A program made the position numbers and the translations under genes. Of a DNA stretch of 64,000 bases, positions 8,490-16,889 are shown in pieces. Below the pieces are notes generated by a model. That model ran no database searches. It was given only the letters and a program-made list of their open reading frames with translations, and had not been told where the DNA came from. How positions within the stretch are numbered: position 1 is the first letter of the stretch; each line of letters begins with the position of its first letter. The DNA comes from Burkholderia pyrrocinia (lineage in GTDB: Bacteria > Pseudomonadota > Gammaproteobacteria > Burkholderiales > Burkholderiaceae): assembly GCF_001028665.1 (NCBI RefSeq), contig NZ_CP011503.1:620001-684000 (forward strand), in the 5' to 3' direction.

Positions 8490-9743
8490 ATGATCAAGAC
8501 CCGTGAAGACGCGCTCGCGCTCGACCGCGACGACCCGCTCGCCCCGCTGCGCGACCAGTTCGCGCTGCCCGACGGCGTGATCTACCTCGACGGCAACTCG
8601 CTCGGCGCGCAGCCGCGCGCATCGGCCGCCCGCGCGCAGCAGGTGATCGGCGCCGAATGGGGCGAAGGACTGATCCGGAGCTGGAACACGGCCGGCTGGT
8701 TCGCACTGCCGCGCCGTCTCGGCGACAAGCTCGCGACGCTGATCGGCGGCGCGCCCGGCGAAACGGTCGTGACCGACACCATCTCGATCAACCTGTTCAA
8801 GCTGCTGTCGGCGATGCTGCGCCACCAGGTCGAGCGCGCGCCCGAGCGCCGCGTGATCGTGTCGGAACGCTCGAACTTCCCGACCGACCTGTATATCGCG
8901 CAGGGGCTGATCGAGCAGCTCGGCGGTGGCTACGAACTGCGCCTGATCGACGATCCGGCCGACCTGCCCGACGCGCTCGGCGCGGACACGGCCGTCGCGA
9001 TGATCACGCACGTGAACTACCGCACCGGCTACATGCACGACATGCCGGCCGTCACGCAACTCGTGCACGACGCGGGCGCGCTGATGCTGTGGGATCTCGC
9101 GCACTCGGCCGGCGCGGTGCCGGTCGACCTGAACGGCGCGCGCGCGGACGGCGCGGTCGGCTGCACGTACAAGTACCTGAACGGCGGCCCCGGTTCGCCC
9201 GCGTTCGTGTGGGTGCCGCAGCGCCATCACGCGCATTTCTCGCAGCCGCTGTCCGGCTGGTGGGGCCACCGCGCGCCGTTCGCGATGCAGCCGGGCTTCG
9301 CGCCCGATCCGGGCATCGCGCGCTTCCTGTGCGGCACGCAGCCGATGGTGTCGATGTCGATGGTCGAATGCGGGCTCGACGTGTTCCTGCAGACCGACAT
9401 GCACGCGATCCGCCGCAAGTCGCTCGCGCTGACCGATGCGTTCATCGCGCTCGTGGAAGCGCGCTGCGCGGGCCAGTCGCTGAAGCTCGTCACGCCGCGC
9501 TCGCATCACCAGCGCGGCTCGCAGGCGAGCTTCGAGCATCCGCACGGCTACGAAGTGATGCAGGCGCTGATCGCGCGCGGCGTGATCGGCGACTATCGCG
9601 AGCCGTACGTGCTGCGCTTCGGCTTCACGCCGCTCTATGTGCGCTTCGTCGACGTGTGGGATGCCGTCGAGACGCTGCGCGACATCCTGGCCACCGACGC
9701 GTGGAAGGCGCCCGAGTTCGCCGAACGCGGCGCGGTGACCTGA
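8490..9743 (+). CDS. kynU: Kynureninase
   Basis: The 417-residue PLP enzyme cleaves L-kynurenine to anthranilate and L-alanine. The PLP-binding lysine is K228 in [19 protein letters not shown]. Other family segments are [38 protein letters not shown] and [15 protein letters not shown], which supplies the Asp that pairs with the pyridine nitrogen. An in-frame start exists at 8454, inside kynB, but the ATG at 8490 (MIKTREDAL) fits the family N-terminus. The ribosome site is weak, so coupling to kynB translation is likely. Confidence 0.95.
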   Translation: MIKTREDALALDRDDPLAPLRDQFALPDGVIYLDGNSLGAQPRASAARAQQVIGAEWGEGLIRSWNTAGWFALPRRLGDKLATLIGGAPGETVVTDTISINLFKLLSAMLRHQVERAPERRVIVSERSNFPTDLYIAQGLIEQLGGGYELRLIDDPADLPDALGADTAVAMITHVNYRTGYMHDMPAVTQLVHDAGALMLWDLAHSAGAVPVDLNGARADGAVGCTYKYLNGGPGSPAFVWVPQRHHAHFSQPLSGWWGHRAPFAMQPGFAPDPGIARFLCGTQPMVSMSMVECGLDVFLQTDMHAIRRKSLALTDAFIALVEARCAGQSLKLVTPRSHHQRGSQASFEHPHGYEVMQALIARGVIGDYREPYVLRFGFTPLYVRFVDVWDAVETLRDILATDAWKAPEFAERGAVT

Positions 9744-9820
9744 CCGGCTTTGCCCGGCGCGCGCCGCAGTGACGTGCGGATAACGCGCCGCGCCCCCGTC
9801 ATTCAATCCTGGAGAAAGTC

Positions 9821-10771
9821 GTGAATTCTGGTCATATGCAGCCACCCGGCAACGACGCGCCGGCGGGCTGCCCGTTCTCGGGTGCACGCGCCGCGCAATC
9901 TGCTCAAGCGGCACACGAAGCGCCACACGTGCCGGGCGATGCCACCGGTGAAGCCGGCTGGCACAACGCGCAGCTCGATTTTTCGAAGTCGATGAGCTAC
10001 GGCGACTACCTGTCGCTGAATTCGATCCTCGACGCGCAGCATCCGCTGTCGCCCGATCACAACGAGATGCTGTTCATCATCCAGCATCAGACGAGCGAGC
10101 TGTGGATGAAGCTCGCGCTGTTCGAGCTGCGCGGCGCGCTCGATGCGGTGCGCACCGACGCGTTGCCGCCCGCGTTCAAGATGCTCGCGCGCGTGTCGCG
10201 CATCCTCGAGCAGCTCGTGCAGGCGTGGAGCGTGCTGTCGACGATGACGCCGTCCGAGTATTCGGCGATGCGGCCGTATCTCGGGCAGTCGTCGGGCTTC
10301 CAGTCGTACCAGTATCGCCAGCTCGAATTCCTGCTCGGCAACAAGAACGTGCAGATGCTGCAGCCGCATGCGCACCGGCCCGACATCCTCGAACAGGTGC
10401 GTGCGACGCTCGAAGCGCCGTCGTTCTACGACGAGGTCGTGCGCCTGCTCGCGCGGCGCGGTTTCCCGATCGCAGCGGAGCGGCTCGAGCGCGACTGGAC
10501 GCAGCCGACGCGGCACGACGAGACGGTCGAGGCCGCGTGGCTCGAGGTGTACCGTCACCCGCAGCAGCACTGGGAACTGTACGAGATGGCCGAGGAACTG
10601 GTCGATCTCGAGGACGCGTTCCGGCAGTGGCGCTTCCGTCACGTGACGACCGTCGAGCGCATCATCGGCTTCAAGCAGGGCACCGGCGGCACCAGCGGCG
10701 CGCCGTATCTGCGCAAGATGCTCGACGTCGTGCTGTTCCCCGAGCTCTGGCACGTGCGCACCACGCTGTAA
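9821..10771 (+). CDS. kynA: Tryptophan 2,3-dioxygenase
   Basis: The 316-residue haem enzyme opens the indole ring of L-tryptophan to N-formylkynurenine, the first step of the pathway. It contains [18 protein letters not shown], the substrate-site segment [36 protein letters not shown], and the haem-ligand region [28 protein letters not shown] sequence near the C-terminus ([14 protein letters not shown]). The likely start is the GTG at 9821, with GGAGAAAG immediately upstream; an ATG at 9836 is an alternative. The N-terminal 45 residues before the conserved core are Ala/Pro-rich and variable. It lies 77 bases after kynU. Confidence 0.95.
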   Translation: MNSGHMQPPGNDAPAGCPFSGARAAQSAQAAHEAPHVPGDATGEAGWHNAQLDFSKSMSYGDYLSLNSILDAQHPLSPDHNEMLFIIQHQTSELWMKLALFELRGALDAVRTDALPPAFKMLARVSRILEQLVQAWSVLSTMTPSEYSAMRPYLGQSSGFQSYQYRQLEFLLGNKNVQMLQPHAHRPDILEQVRATLEAPSFYDEVVRLLARRGFPIAAERLERDWTQPTRHDETVEAAWLEVYRHPQQHWELYEMAEELVDLEDAFRQWRFRHVTTVERIIGFKQGTGGTSGAPYLRKMLDVVLFPELWHVRTTL

Positions 10772-10783
10772 CGCACTTGATGC

Positions 10784-10810
10784 GCCCGCACGTCACGACG
10801 ACGTGCGGGC
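10784..10810 (+). terminator. Hairpin after kynA lacking its T-run
   Basis: GCCCGCACGT (10784-10793) and ACGTGCGGGC (10801-10810) form a perfect 10-bp stem with a 7-base loop, 12 bases after the kynA stop. A terminator would have a T-tract next. Instead the large inverted-repeat element starts at 10812. Insertion of that element may have displaced the T-tract, though a non-terminating 3' hairpin is also possible. Confidence 0.55.
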
Positions 10811-10811
10811 T

Positions 10812-11100
10812 AGGGCCTATTCACGCTAATAACGGGCTTGCGAACGTGCCTTTCCGCCCGCAGTGCAAGGAGAGAGGAGGCGCAATAGCCGTAGCTATTG
10901 CAACGACGAACGACGCCGCAATGCGGGCGGAAAGGCACGTTCCCCTGTTTGGAAAAATTCATTCGTGGGGCTGGCCACCAGAAGGGCCGATCGCTGCGTC
11001 ATGCTCCTTGCGAATACGTCGAGTATTCGCTTCGTCGCAGTCCTTGCGCTCGGCCCTTCTGGTGGCCAGCGCAAGCCCGTTATTAGCGTGAATAGGCCCT
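10812..11100. repeat. 289-bp three-way-junction inverted-repeat element (MITE-like)
   Basis: A perfect 31-bp inverted repeat (10812-10842 with 11070-11100, starting AGGGCCTATTCACGCTAATA) encloses two long hairpin arms. Arm 1 pairs 10842-10860 with 10924-10942 (19 bp perfect) plus six more bases with one mismatch, and is tipped by GCAATAGC-CGTA-GCTATTGC (10882-10901). Arm 2 pairs 10970-10990 with 11050-11070 (21 bp perfect) and is tipped by GCGAATAC-GTCGA-GTATTCGC (11010-11030). The arms meet the outer stem without gaps, and a 27-base linker (10943-10969) joins them. GGCT stands directly on both sides (10808-10811 and 11101-11104), like a target-site duplication. No transposase is present. Whether it is a non-autonomous mobile element or a structured RNA is open. 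Confidence 0.85.
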
Positions 11101-12479
11101 GGCTCCTCCCCTTCGCGCGGCAGCGACTGCGCGCGCGACAGCCGCGGAATGTGCCGCCGCACCGCGAGCAGCGCGATGCACACCACGCCCATCGCGGCGG
11201 CCAGCATCGTCAGGTACGCGCTCGCGCCGCCCGCCGTGATCACGACCGCGCCCGCGAACGCGCTGAGGATCGCGCCGAGCCGGCCGAACGCGAGTGCGCT
11301 CGCGGTACCCGTCGCGCGCACCGCGGTCGGGTAGATGTACGCACAAAGCGCATACATCGTCGACTGCACCGCGTTGACGAACAGTCCGTGCAGGCCGAGC
11401 CCGACGATCAGCCAGTTCGTGTGGCGGCTCGCATCGACGCCCATCAGCCACACCGCGCTCGCCACGCCGCCAATGCTGCACAGCGCGAGCGGCCAGCGCG
11501 ACCCGGCATGCGCGATCGCCCATGCGCACAGCAGCGCGCCGATCACGCCACCGAGGTTGTACGCGGTGAGCCCCGCGCCCGCAACCGACACGCTGAGCCC
11601 GCTCGCGGCCAGCATCGTCGGCAACCAGCTGAACGCCGCGTAGACAGCCAGCAGACACATGAAGAACGCGCACCACAGCGCGATCGTGTCGCGCGCCTGG
11701 CCGCTCGCGAACAGCGTGCCGAAGCCGCCGCGGCCACCGGCTGCGCGTGCGTCCTTCGTATCGGTGAACACGGTGCCCGGTGCGACCGGCCGCTGCATCC
11801 GCGCGAGCAGCGCGCCGAGTTCCGGCCAGCGCGCGGGGCGTCGCGCGAGATAACGCGGCGATTCGGGCAGCGCGCGCACGAGCACGAAACCGAGCACGAG
11901 CGGCAGCGCGCCGCCCGCAAAGAACAGGCCGCGCCAGCCGAAGCGCGGCAGCACCTCGTGCGCGAACAGGCCGGCCAGCATCCCGCCGAGCGGCACGCAG
12001 ACGATCGTCGCGGTCACCATCATCGTGCGGCGCCGCGCGGGCGTGTATTCGGCCGTCATCGTCGTGGCCGTCGGCAGCGCGCCGCCGATCCCGAGCCCCG
12101 CGCAGAAGCGCAGCATCGCGATCGCCGCGACGTCGGGCGCGAAGCCGATCGCACAGGTCGCGACGCCGAACAGGAACACGCTGCCGATCACGGCCTGGCG
12201 GCGGCCGAAGCGGTCCGCGACGATCCCCGCGCACGCGCTGCCGATGCCCATCCCGATCAGCCCGGCCGCGACGGCCGGCGCGAACGCGCCGCGCGTGATG
12301 CCCCATTCGCGGATCAGCACGGGAATCGCGAAACCGATCAACTGGCCGTCGAAGCCGTCGAGCACGATCGCGAGCGCGGCGAGCAGCACCACGCAGCGCT
12401 GCATCGTCGTGAACGGCCCGTCGTCGAGCGTCGTGCCGATGTCGACCGACGGCGGCGGCAATCCGTCGCGCGTGCTCAT
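10959..12479 (-). CDS. MFS aromatic-acid:H+ symporter (AAHS type) with repeat-derived C-terminus
   Basis: The 506-residue protein has about 12 membrane spans and belongs to the PcaK/BenK-type aromatic acid symporters. It carries the family hallmark LDGFDGQLIGFAIPVL in the first span, ADRFGRRQA between spans 2 and 3, LPESPRYLARRP in the central loop, and ATGTASALAFGRLGAI in span 10-11. GGGAGG precedes the ATG at 12479. The last 46 or so residues, from PIHANNGLALATRRAE on, are encoded wholly by the inverted-repeat element, which also supplies the stop codon in its linker. The native end was therefore replaced near GEEPG. Gene order suggests import of the substrate of the adjacent benzoylformate decarboxylase genes. 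Confidence 0.88.
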   Translation of the reverse strand: MSTRDGLPPPSVDIGTTLDDGPFTTMQRCVVLLAALAIVLDGFDGQLIGFAIPVLIREWGITRGAFAPAVAAGLIGMGIGSACAGIVADRFGRRQAVIGSVFLFGVATCAIGFAPDVAAIAMLRFCAGLGIGGALPTATTMTAEYTPARRRTMMVTATIVCVPLGGMLAGLFAHEVLPRFGWRGLFFAGGALPLVLGFVLVRALPESPRYLARRPARWPELGALLARMQRPVAPGTVFTDTKDARAAGGRGGFGTLFASGQARDTIALWCAFFMCLLAVYAAFSWLPTMLAASGLSVSVAGAGLTAYNLGGVIGALLCAWAIAHAGSRWPLALCSIGGVASAVWLMGVDASRHTNWLIVGLGLHGLFVNAVQSTMYALCAYIYPTAVRATGTASALAFGRLGAILSAFAGAVVITAGGASAYLTMLAAAMGVVCIALLAVRRHIPRLSRAQSLPREGEEPGPIHANNGLALATRRAERKDCDEANTRRIRKEHDAAIGPSGGQPHE

Positions 12480-12744
12480 GCAACCTCCCGTGCGCCGCGC
12501 GTCGGCGGCAACATGCGCGAACGGCGCGCGGCAAGACAACGGCATTCGATGGCTTTCATGACGTCTCCGGTTGCCCGGGCTGGCGCCGTGGCGCGTGCCC
12601 GGATCTCGTACTGCGCGGTCGGCCGGCGTCGACGCGTCGGCGCCGGCTCCGGTGTCTTGTCCAACCCGTCTCGATCCGGCGCCATCGCCTGCGCGCGGCG
12701 GCTCGTATCGTTGCGCGGCGCACGCAGCGCCGCCAGTCTGATGC

Positions 12745-13689
12745 TCAGTTCATCCGTGCATCGATCAGCCGGACGAGCGCGAGCAGCGTCTCGGTATGCG
12801 GCACCGCGACGCCCGTTTCGCGCGCGGCGGCGACGACCTTGCCGCTGATCGCGTCGATTTCCGTGCGGCGGCCCGCGAGCACGTCCTGCAGCATCGACGG
12901 GCGATGGCCGCGATGCTCGCTGATGGCGTGTTCGACGTTGCGCGCAATGCGTTCGCCGTCGACGGCGATCCCCTTCGCGCGGGCGACGGCGGCCGTCTCG
13001 GCCGCGATCGCAAGCGCGAGCCGCGGCCCGTCGTGATGGTTGCCGAGCTGGTCAACCGTGCAGCCGGTCACCGCGCACAGCGTATTGAGCGCCGCGTTGA
13101 ACGCGACCTTCTCCCAGATCGCGGCCCACACGTCGGCGTCGAGCGTGCATGCGAGCCCCGCGCGCGACAGCGCATCGGCCACGGCCGTCGCGAACGGGCG
13201 TGCCGCGCCGTCGGCCGTCATCATGCGGATCGTGCCCGCGCCGTGCGAGCGAACGTGCGCGGGCCCCGCGGCATCGGCCGGCCACGTCGTCACGCCGACC
13301 AGGATGCGTTCGAGCGGCACGAACGCATTCAGCGTTTCGACGTTGCCGAGCCCGTTCTGCAGCGTCAGCACGTGCGTGCGCGGCGTCAGCAGCGCGCGCA
13401 CGCCGTCGAGCGCGGTGCGCGTATGCAGCGATTTCGTGAAAACGATCAGCAGGTCGAACGATGTGCCGGGCGCTGCGGCCGCGTCCGCATTCGCGGCTTC
13501 CGGCCGCACGGCCTGCAAAACGCGGATGCGCCGTTCGCCGCGATCGTCGTCGATGCGCAGCCCGTCGCGGCGGATCGCATCGAGATGCGCGTCGTTCACG
13601 TCGATCAGCGTGACGGCCTCGCCGCTTTCCGCCAGCAGCCCGCCGAACAGCGAGCCCATCGCGCCCGCACCCAGAATGGCGATCCTCAT
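12745..13689 (-). CDS. PanE/ApbA-family 2-ketoacid reductase, candidate D-mandelate dehydrogenase
   Basis: The 314-residue product has the ketopantoate reductase fold. The N-terminal Rossmann motif is GAGAMGSLFGGLLAESG, with FTKS (K86) and QNGLG (N112) at the NADP/substrate side. The C-terminal domain has WEKVAFNAALN with the catalytic K194 and N198. PanE itself reduces 2-dehydropantoate for pantothenate synthesis. Here the gene lies 14 bases after an aldehyde dehydrogenase gene and a benzoylformate decarboxylase gene. Some lactic-acid-bacterial D-mandelate dehydrogenases belong to the same family, so oxidation of D-mandelate to benzoylformate is a reasonable alternative to a pantothenate role. 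The sequence alone does not decide. Confidence 0.8.
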   Translation of the reverse strand: MRIAILGAGAMGSLFGGLLAESGEAVTLIDVNDAHLDAIRRDGLRIDDDRGERRIRVLQAVRPEAANADAAAAPGTSFDLLIVFTKSLHTRTALDGVRALLTPRTHVLTLQNGLGNVETLNAFVPLERILVGVTTWPADAAGPAHVRSHGAGTIRMMTADGAARPFATAVADALSRAGLACTLDADVWAAIWEKVAFNAALNTLCAVTGCTVDQLGNHHDGPRLALAIAAETAAVARAKGIAVDGERIARNVEHAISEHRGHRPSMLQDVLAGRRTEIDAISGKVVAAARETGVAVPHTETLLALVRLIDARMN

Positions 13690-13703
13690 CGTCGGTGGCC
13701 TCG

Positions 13704-15155
13704 TCAGAACGGATAGTGGCGCGGCGCGGTCTGCACGGTGATCCAGCGCAGGTCCGTGAACGCCGCGATGCCGGCCTTGCCGCCAAAGTGGCCGAAGCCG
13801 CTGTCCTTCACGCCGCCGAACGGCATCTGCGCCTCGTCGTGCACGGTCGGGCCGTTCACGTGGCAGATGCCCGATTCGATGCGTGCCGCGACGCGCAGCG
13901 CACGCGCGACATCGCGGCTGAACACGGCCGACGACAGCCCGAATGCGTTGTCGTTCGCGCAACGGATCGCCGCCGCCTCGCCGTCGACGCGCACGATGCC
14001 CTTCACCGGGCCGAACGATTCCTCCGCATAGATGCGCATCGCCGGCGTCACGCGATCGAGCAGCGTGGCCGGGAATAGCGTGCTGTCTGCCTTGCCGCCG
14101 CACAGCAGCGTCGCGCCGTGCGCGAGCGCATCGTCGATCAGCGCGTTGCAGCGCTCGACGGCCTTCATGTCGATCAGCGAGCCGAGCACGACGGAGCCCT
14201 TGCGCGGATCGCCGAGCGGCAGCGACGCGGCCTTGTCGGCGAGCTTCGCGACGAATGCATCGGCGATCGATGAGTCGACGATGATCCGCTCGGTCGACAT
14301 GCAGATCTGCCCGGAATTCGCGAACGCACCGAACGCGGCCGCCGCGACCGCTGCGTCGAGATCGGCATCGTCGAGCACGACGAACGGCGCCTTTCCGCCG
14401 AGCTCCAGCACCGACGGCTTCAGGTGGCGCGCGCATGCTTCGGCGACGATCCTGCCGACGCGCGTCGAGCCGGTGAAATTCACGCGGCGCACGGCCGGAT
14501 GCGCGATCAATGCATCGACGACGGCGCCCGCATCCTCCGGCGCATTCGTCACGAAGTTGACGACGCCCGGCGGCAGCCCGGCCTCCTGCAGCGCCTCGAC
14601 GATCAGCCCGTGCGTGACGGGACACAGTTCCGAGCCCTTCAGCACGACCGTGTTGCCGCACGCGAGCGGCAGCGCGAGCGCGCGTGTTGCGAGAATCACC
14701 GGCGCGTTCCACGGCGCGATGCCGAGCACGACGCCGGCCGGCTGCCGCACGCCCATCGCGAGCGAACCGGGCACGTCGGACGGAATCAGTTCGCCGCCGA
14801 CCTGCGTGGTCAGCGACGCGGCCTCGACGAGCCCGCTCGCGGCCAGGTGTACGTTGAAGCCGGCCCACAGCGCGGACGCGCCCGTCTCGGCCGCCATCGC
14901 GGCGACGAACTGTTCGTGCTTCGCTTCGAGCGCGGCGGCCGCCTTCAGCAACAGCGCGCGACGTGCGCCGGGGCCGAGCGCGGCCCATTCGGGAAATGCG
15001 CGCGCGGCCGCGTCGGCCGCCGCACGCACATCGTCGACGGTGCACGCGGGCGCTTCGGACGCGATTTCGCCGTCGAGCGGGTTGCGGCGCGCGAAGGTCG
15101 CGCCGCTGGATGAGTGGCGGCGTTCGCCGCCAATCAGCATCGAAACGGTTTGCAT
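13704..15155 (-). CDS. NAD(P)+ aldehyde dehydrogenase, probably benzaldehyde/aromatic aldehyde type
   Basis: The 483-residue protein is an ALDH of the vanillin/benzaldehyde/salicylaldehyde dehydrogenase branch. Active-site residues are N150 in GIAPWNAPVIL, E251 in LELGGKAPF and the nucleophile C285 in NSGQICMSTERI. The coenzyme glycine motif FTGSTRVG and the C-terminal PFGGVKDSGFGHFGG are present. The gene starts 29 bases after mdlC, so benzaldehyde formed by the decarboxylase is the expected substrate, oxidised to benzoate. The ATG at 15155 is preceded on the minus strand by TCCGGAGATTCC, containing GGAG. Confidence 0.88.
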   Translation of the reverse strand: MQTVSMLIGGERRHSSSGATFARRNPLDGEIASEAPACTVDDVRAAADAAARAFPEWAALGPGARRALLLKAAAALEAKHEQFVAAMAAETGASALWAGFNVHLAASGLVEAASLTTQVGGELIPSDVPGSLAMGVRQPAGVVLGIAPWNAPVILATRALALPLACGNTVVLKGSELCPVTHGLIVEALQEAGLPPGVVNFVTNAPEDAGAVVDALIAHPAVRRVNFTGSTRVGRIVAEACARHLKPSVLELGGKAPFVVLDDADLDAAVAAAAFGAFANSGQICMSTERIIVDSSIADAFVAKLADKAASLPLGDPRKGSVVLGSLIDMKAVERCNALIDDALAHGATLLCGGKADSTLFPATLLDRVTPAMRIYAEESFGPVKGIVRVDGEAAAIRCANDNAFGLSSAVFSRDVARALRVAARIESGICHVNGPTVHDEAQMPFGGVKDSGFGHFGGKAGIAAFTDLRWITVQTAPRHYPF

Positions 15156-15184
15156 GGAATCTCCGGAAAGACGCGCGTGGCGCG

Positions 15185-16792
15185 TCAGGCAATCTCGACT
15201 TCGACGACGACCGGCGTCGCGGCATGCAGCGCGTCGGTCAGCGTGTCGCGCAGGCGCGCCGCATCGGCGACACGCACGCCGCGGCAGCCCATCCCTTCGG
15301 CGAGCGCGACGAAATCCAGGTCGGGCAGATCGGTGCCCTGCACGGTGTCGCCGGGGCCGAAGCCGAACACCGGCGCGAAATCCTGCAGCGCCGCGTAGCG
15401 CCGGTTGTTCAGGATCACGAACGTGATCGGCAGCTTCAACTGCGCGGCGCTCCACAGTGCCTGGATCGAATACAGGCTCGACCCGTCGCCGATCAGCCCG
15501 ATCACGCGCCGGCCCGGCTGCGCGAGCGCGACGCCGACGGCGGCCGGCATCCCGTAGCCGAGCCCGCCGCTGTCCATCGTGTAGAACGTGCCGCTGCGCG
15601 TGAACGGCAGGTGTTCCTGCATCACGGGCCGCGCGCTCGGCGCTTCCTCGACGACGATGTCCTGCGCGTCGCGCACGTCGGCGAGCGTCTGCAGCGCGAA
15701 CGCGGCCGACATGCGCTCGCCGCCGGCCGGCGCGTCGACGCGCGCGCGGGGCGGCCGCGGTGCGGGCATCGGCCGCTCGGGCGGCGCCGGTCGCGCCAGC
15801 AGATCGCGCGCCGCGAGCCGCAGGTTGCCGACGACCGCATCGCCCGACGGCGTCCACGCGGCAACGCCCGGATCGTCGACGAGCTGCACGAGCGTCGCAC
15901 CCGGCGGCACGTGCGGGCCGAAGCCCTCGATGTGATAGGTGAACGCGGGCGCGCCGAACGCGAACACGAGGTCGTGCCCGTCGAGCCGCGCGACGATCTT
16001 CTCGCGGATCGCGGGCAGGAAGCCGGCGAACAGCGGATGGTCCTCGGGGAAGCTGCAGCGCCCCGACATCGGTGCGACGTACACGCGCGCACGGTGCCGC
16101 TCGGCGAGCCGCACGACGTCATCCCACGCACCCGCGCGATCGACGGCCGCGCCGACCACGAACGCGGGGCGCCGTGCGGCGTCGAGCGCGTCGCCGAGCC
16201 GCGCGAGCGCGTCGGGATCGGGCCGCACGACGCTGCTGACGTCGCGCCGCGGCAGCAGCTCGGCCGGCTGGTCCCAGTCATCGACCGGGATCGACACGAA
16301 CACGGGCCCGCGCGGCTCCTGCATCGCGATGCGGTACGCCCGCGCGATCGCGGCCGGCACGTCCTGCGCACGCGCGGGCTCGATGCTCCATTTCACGTAC
16401 GGCTTCGGCAGCTCGGCGGCCTGGGTCGCGCCGAGGAACGGGTCGAACGGCAAGATCGCGCGCGCCTGCTGGCCCGCGGTCACGATCAGCGGCGTGCGGT
16501 TCTTGAACGCGGTAAAGAGATTGCCCATTGCGTTGCCGACGCCCGCCGCCGAATGCAGGTTGACGACCGCCGCATTGCCGGTGGCCTGCGCATGGCCGTC
16601 GGCCATCCCGACCACGACGGCCTCGTGCAGGCCGAGCACGTAGCGGAAATCGGCAGGGAAGTCGCGGAACATCGGCAGCTCGGTCGAGCCGGGATTGCCG
16701 AACACGCGGTCGATGCCGAACTGGCGAAGCAGGTCGATGACCGCATCGCGAACGGTGATCGATGCGGCGGATGGGGGCGGATGGCCGGACAT
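15185..16792 (-). CDS. mdlC: Benzoylformate decarboxylase
   Basis: The 535-residue thiamin-diphosphate enzyme converts benzoylformate to benzaldehyde and CO2. All four catalytic residues of the Pseudomonas putida enzyme can be matched: S36 in FGNPGSTELP (S26 there), E57 in GLHEAVVVG (E47), H80 in VNLHSAAG (H70) and H287 in GAPAFTYHIEG (H281). The ThDP/Mg motif IGDGSSLYSIQALWSAAQLK and the closing VILNN are in the C-terminal domain. Length agrees with the 528 residues of the reference. The gene leads a minus-strand set and diverges from a LysR gene 97 bases away. It could also act on other aromatic 2-oxoacids. Confidence 0.88.
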   Translation of the reverse strand: MSGHPPPSAASITVRDAVIDLLRQFGIDRVFGNPGSTELPMFRDFPADFRYVLGLHEAVVVGMADGHAQATGNAAVVNLHSAAGVGNAMGNLFTAFKNRTPLIVTAGQQARAILPFDPFLGATQAAELPKPYVKWSIEPARAQDVPAAIARAYRIAMQEPRGPVFVSIPVDDWDQPAELLPRRDVSSVVRPDPDALARLGDALDAARRPAFVVGAAVDRAGAWDDVVRLAERHRARVYVAPMSGRCSFPEDHPLFAGFLPAIREKIVARLDGHDLVFAFGAPAFTYHIEGFGPHVPPGATLVQLVDDPGVAAWTPSGDAVVGNLRLAARDLLARPAPPERPMPAPRPPRARVDAPAGGERMSAAFALQTLADVRDAQDIVVEEAPSARPVMQEHLPFTRSGTFYTMDSGGLGYGMPAAVGVALAQPGRRVIGLIGDGSSLYSIQALWSAAQLKLPITFVILNNRRYAALQDFAPVFGFGPGDTVQGTDLPDLDFVALAEGMGCRGVRVADAARLRDTLTDALHAATPVVVEVEIA

Positions 16793-16824
16793 GCTCTGCG
16801 CTCCTCGATGGCTTGGCGGTTTCC

Positions 16825-16859
16825 ACAGTATCGAAGCGCAAGCCATTCTCGGATACTGT
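16825..16859. promoter_or_regulatory. Inverted repeat in mdlC-LysR intergenic region, candidate LysR operator
   Basis: ACAGTATC (16825-16832) and GATACTGT (16852-16859) are exact reverse complements with centres 27 bp apart, in the 97-bp divergent region. The second half-site also contains the small dyad ATACTGTAT. Two half-sites on one helical face are usual for LysR-type regulators. The position, 33 bases before mdlC and 31 before the LysR ATG, would allow control of both genes. Confidence 0.5.
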
Positions 16860-16889
16860 ATTTTTTGCGATAAGCCATTACATTCCGGC

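Noticed and set aside
10863..11090. Short reading frames inside the three-way-junction element
   Set aside because: They run through inverted repeats on both strands, have no start sites with ribosome signals, and are explained by the palindromic sequence.
12745..13689. Firm assignment as panE of pantothenate synthesis
   Set aside because: The family match is good but the genomic context is aromatic acid catabolism, so the specific gene name was withheld.
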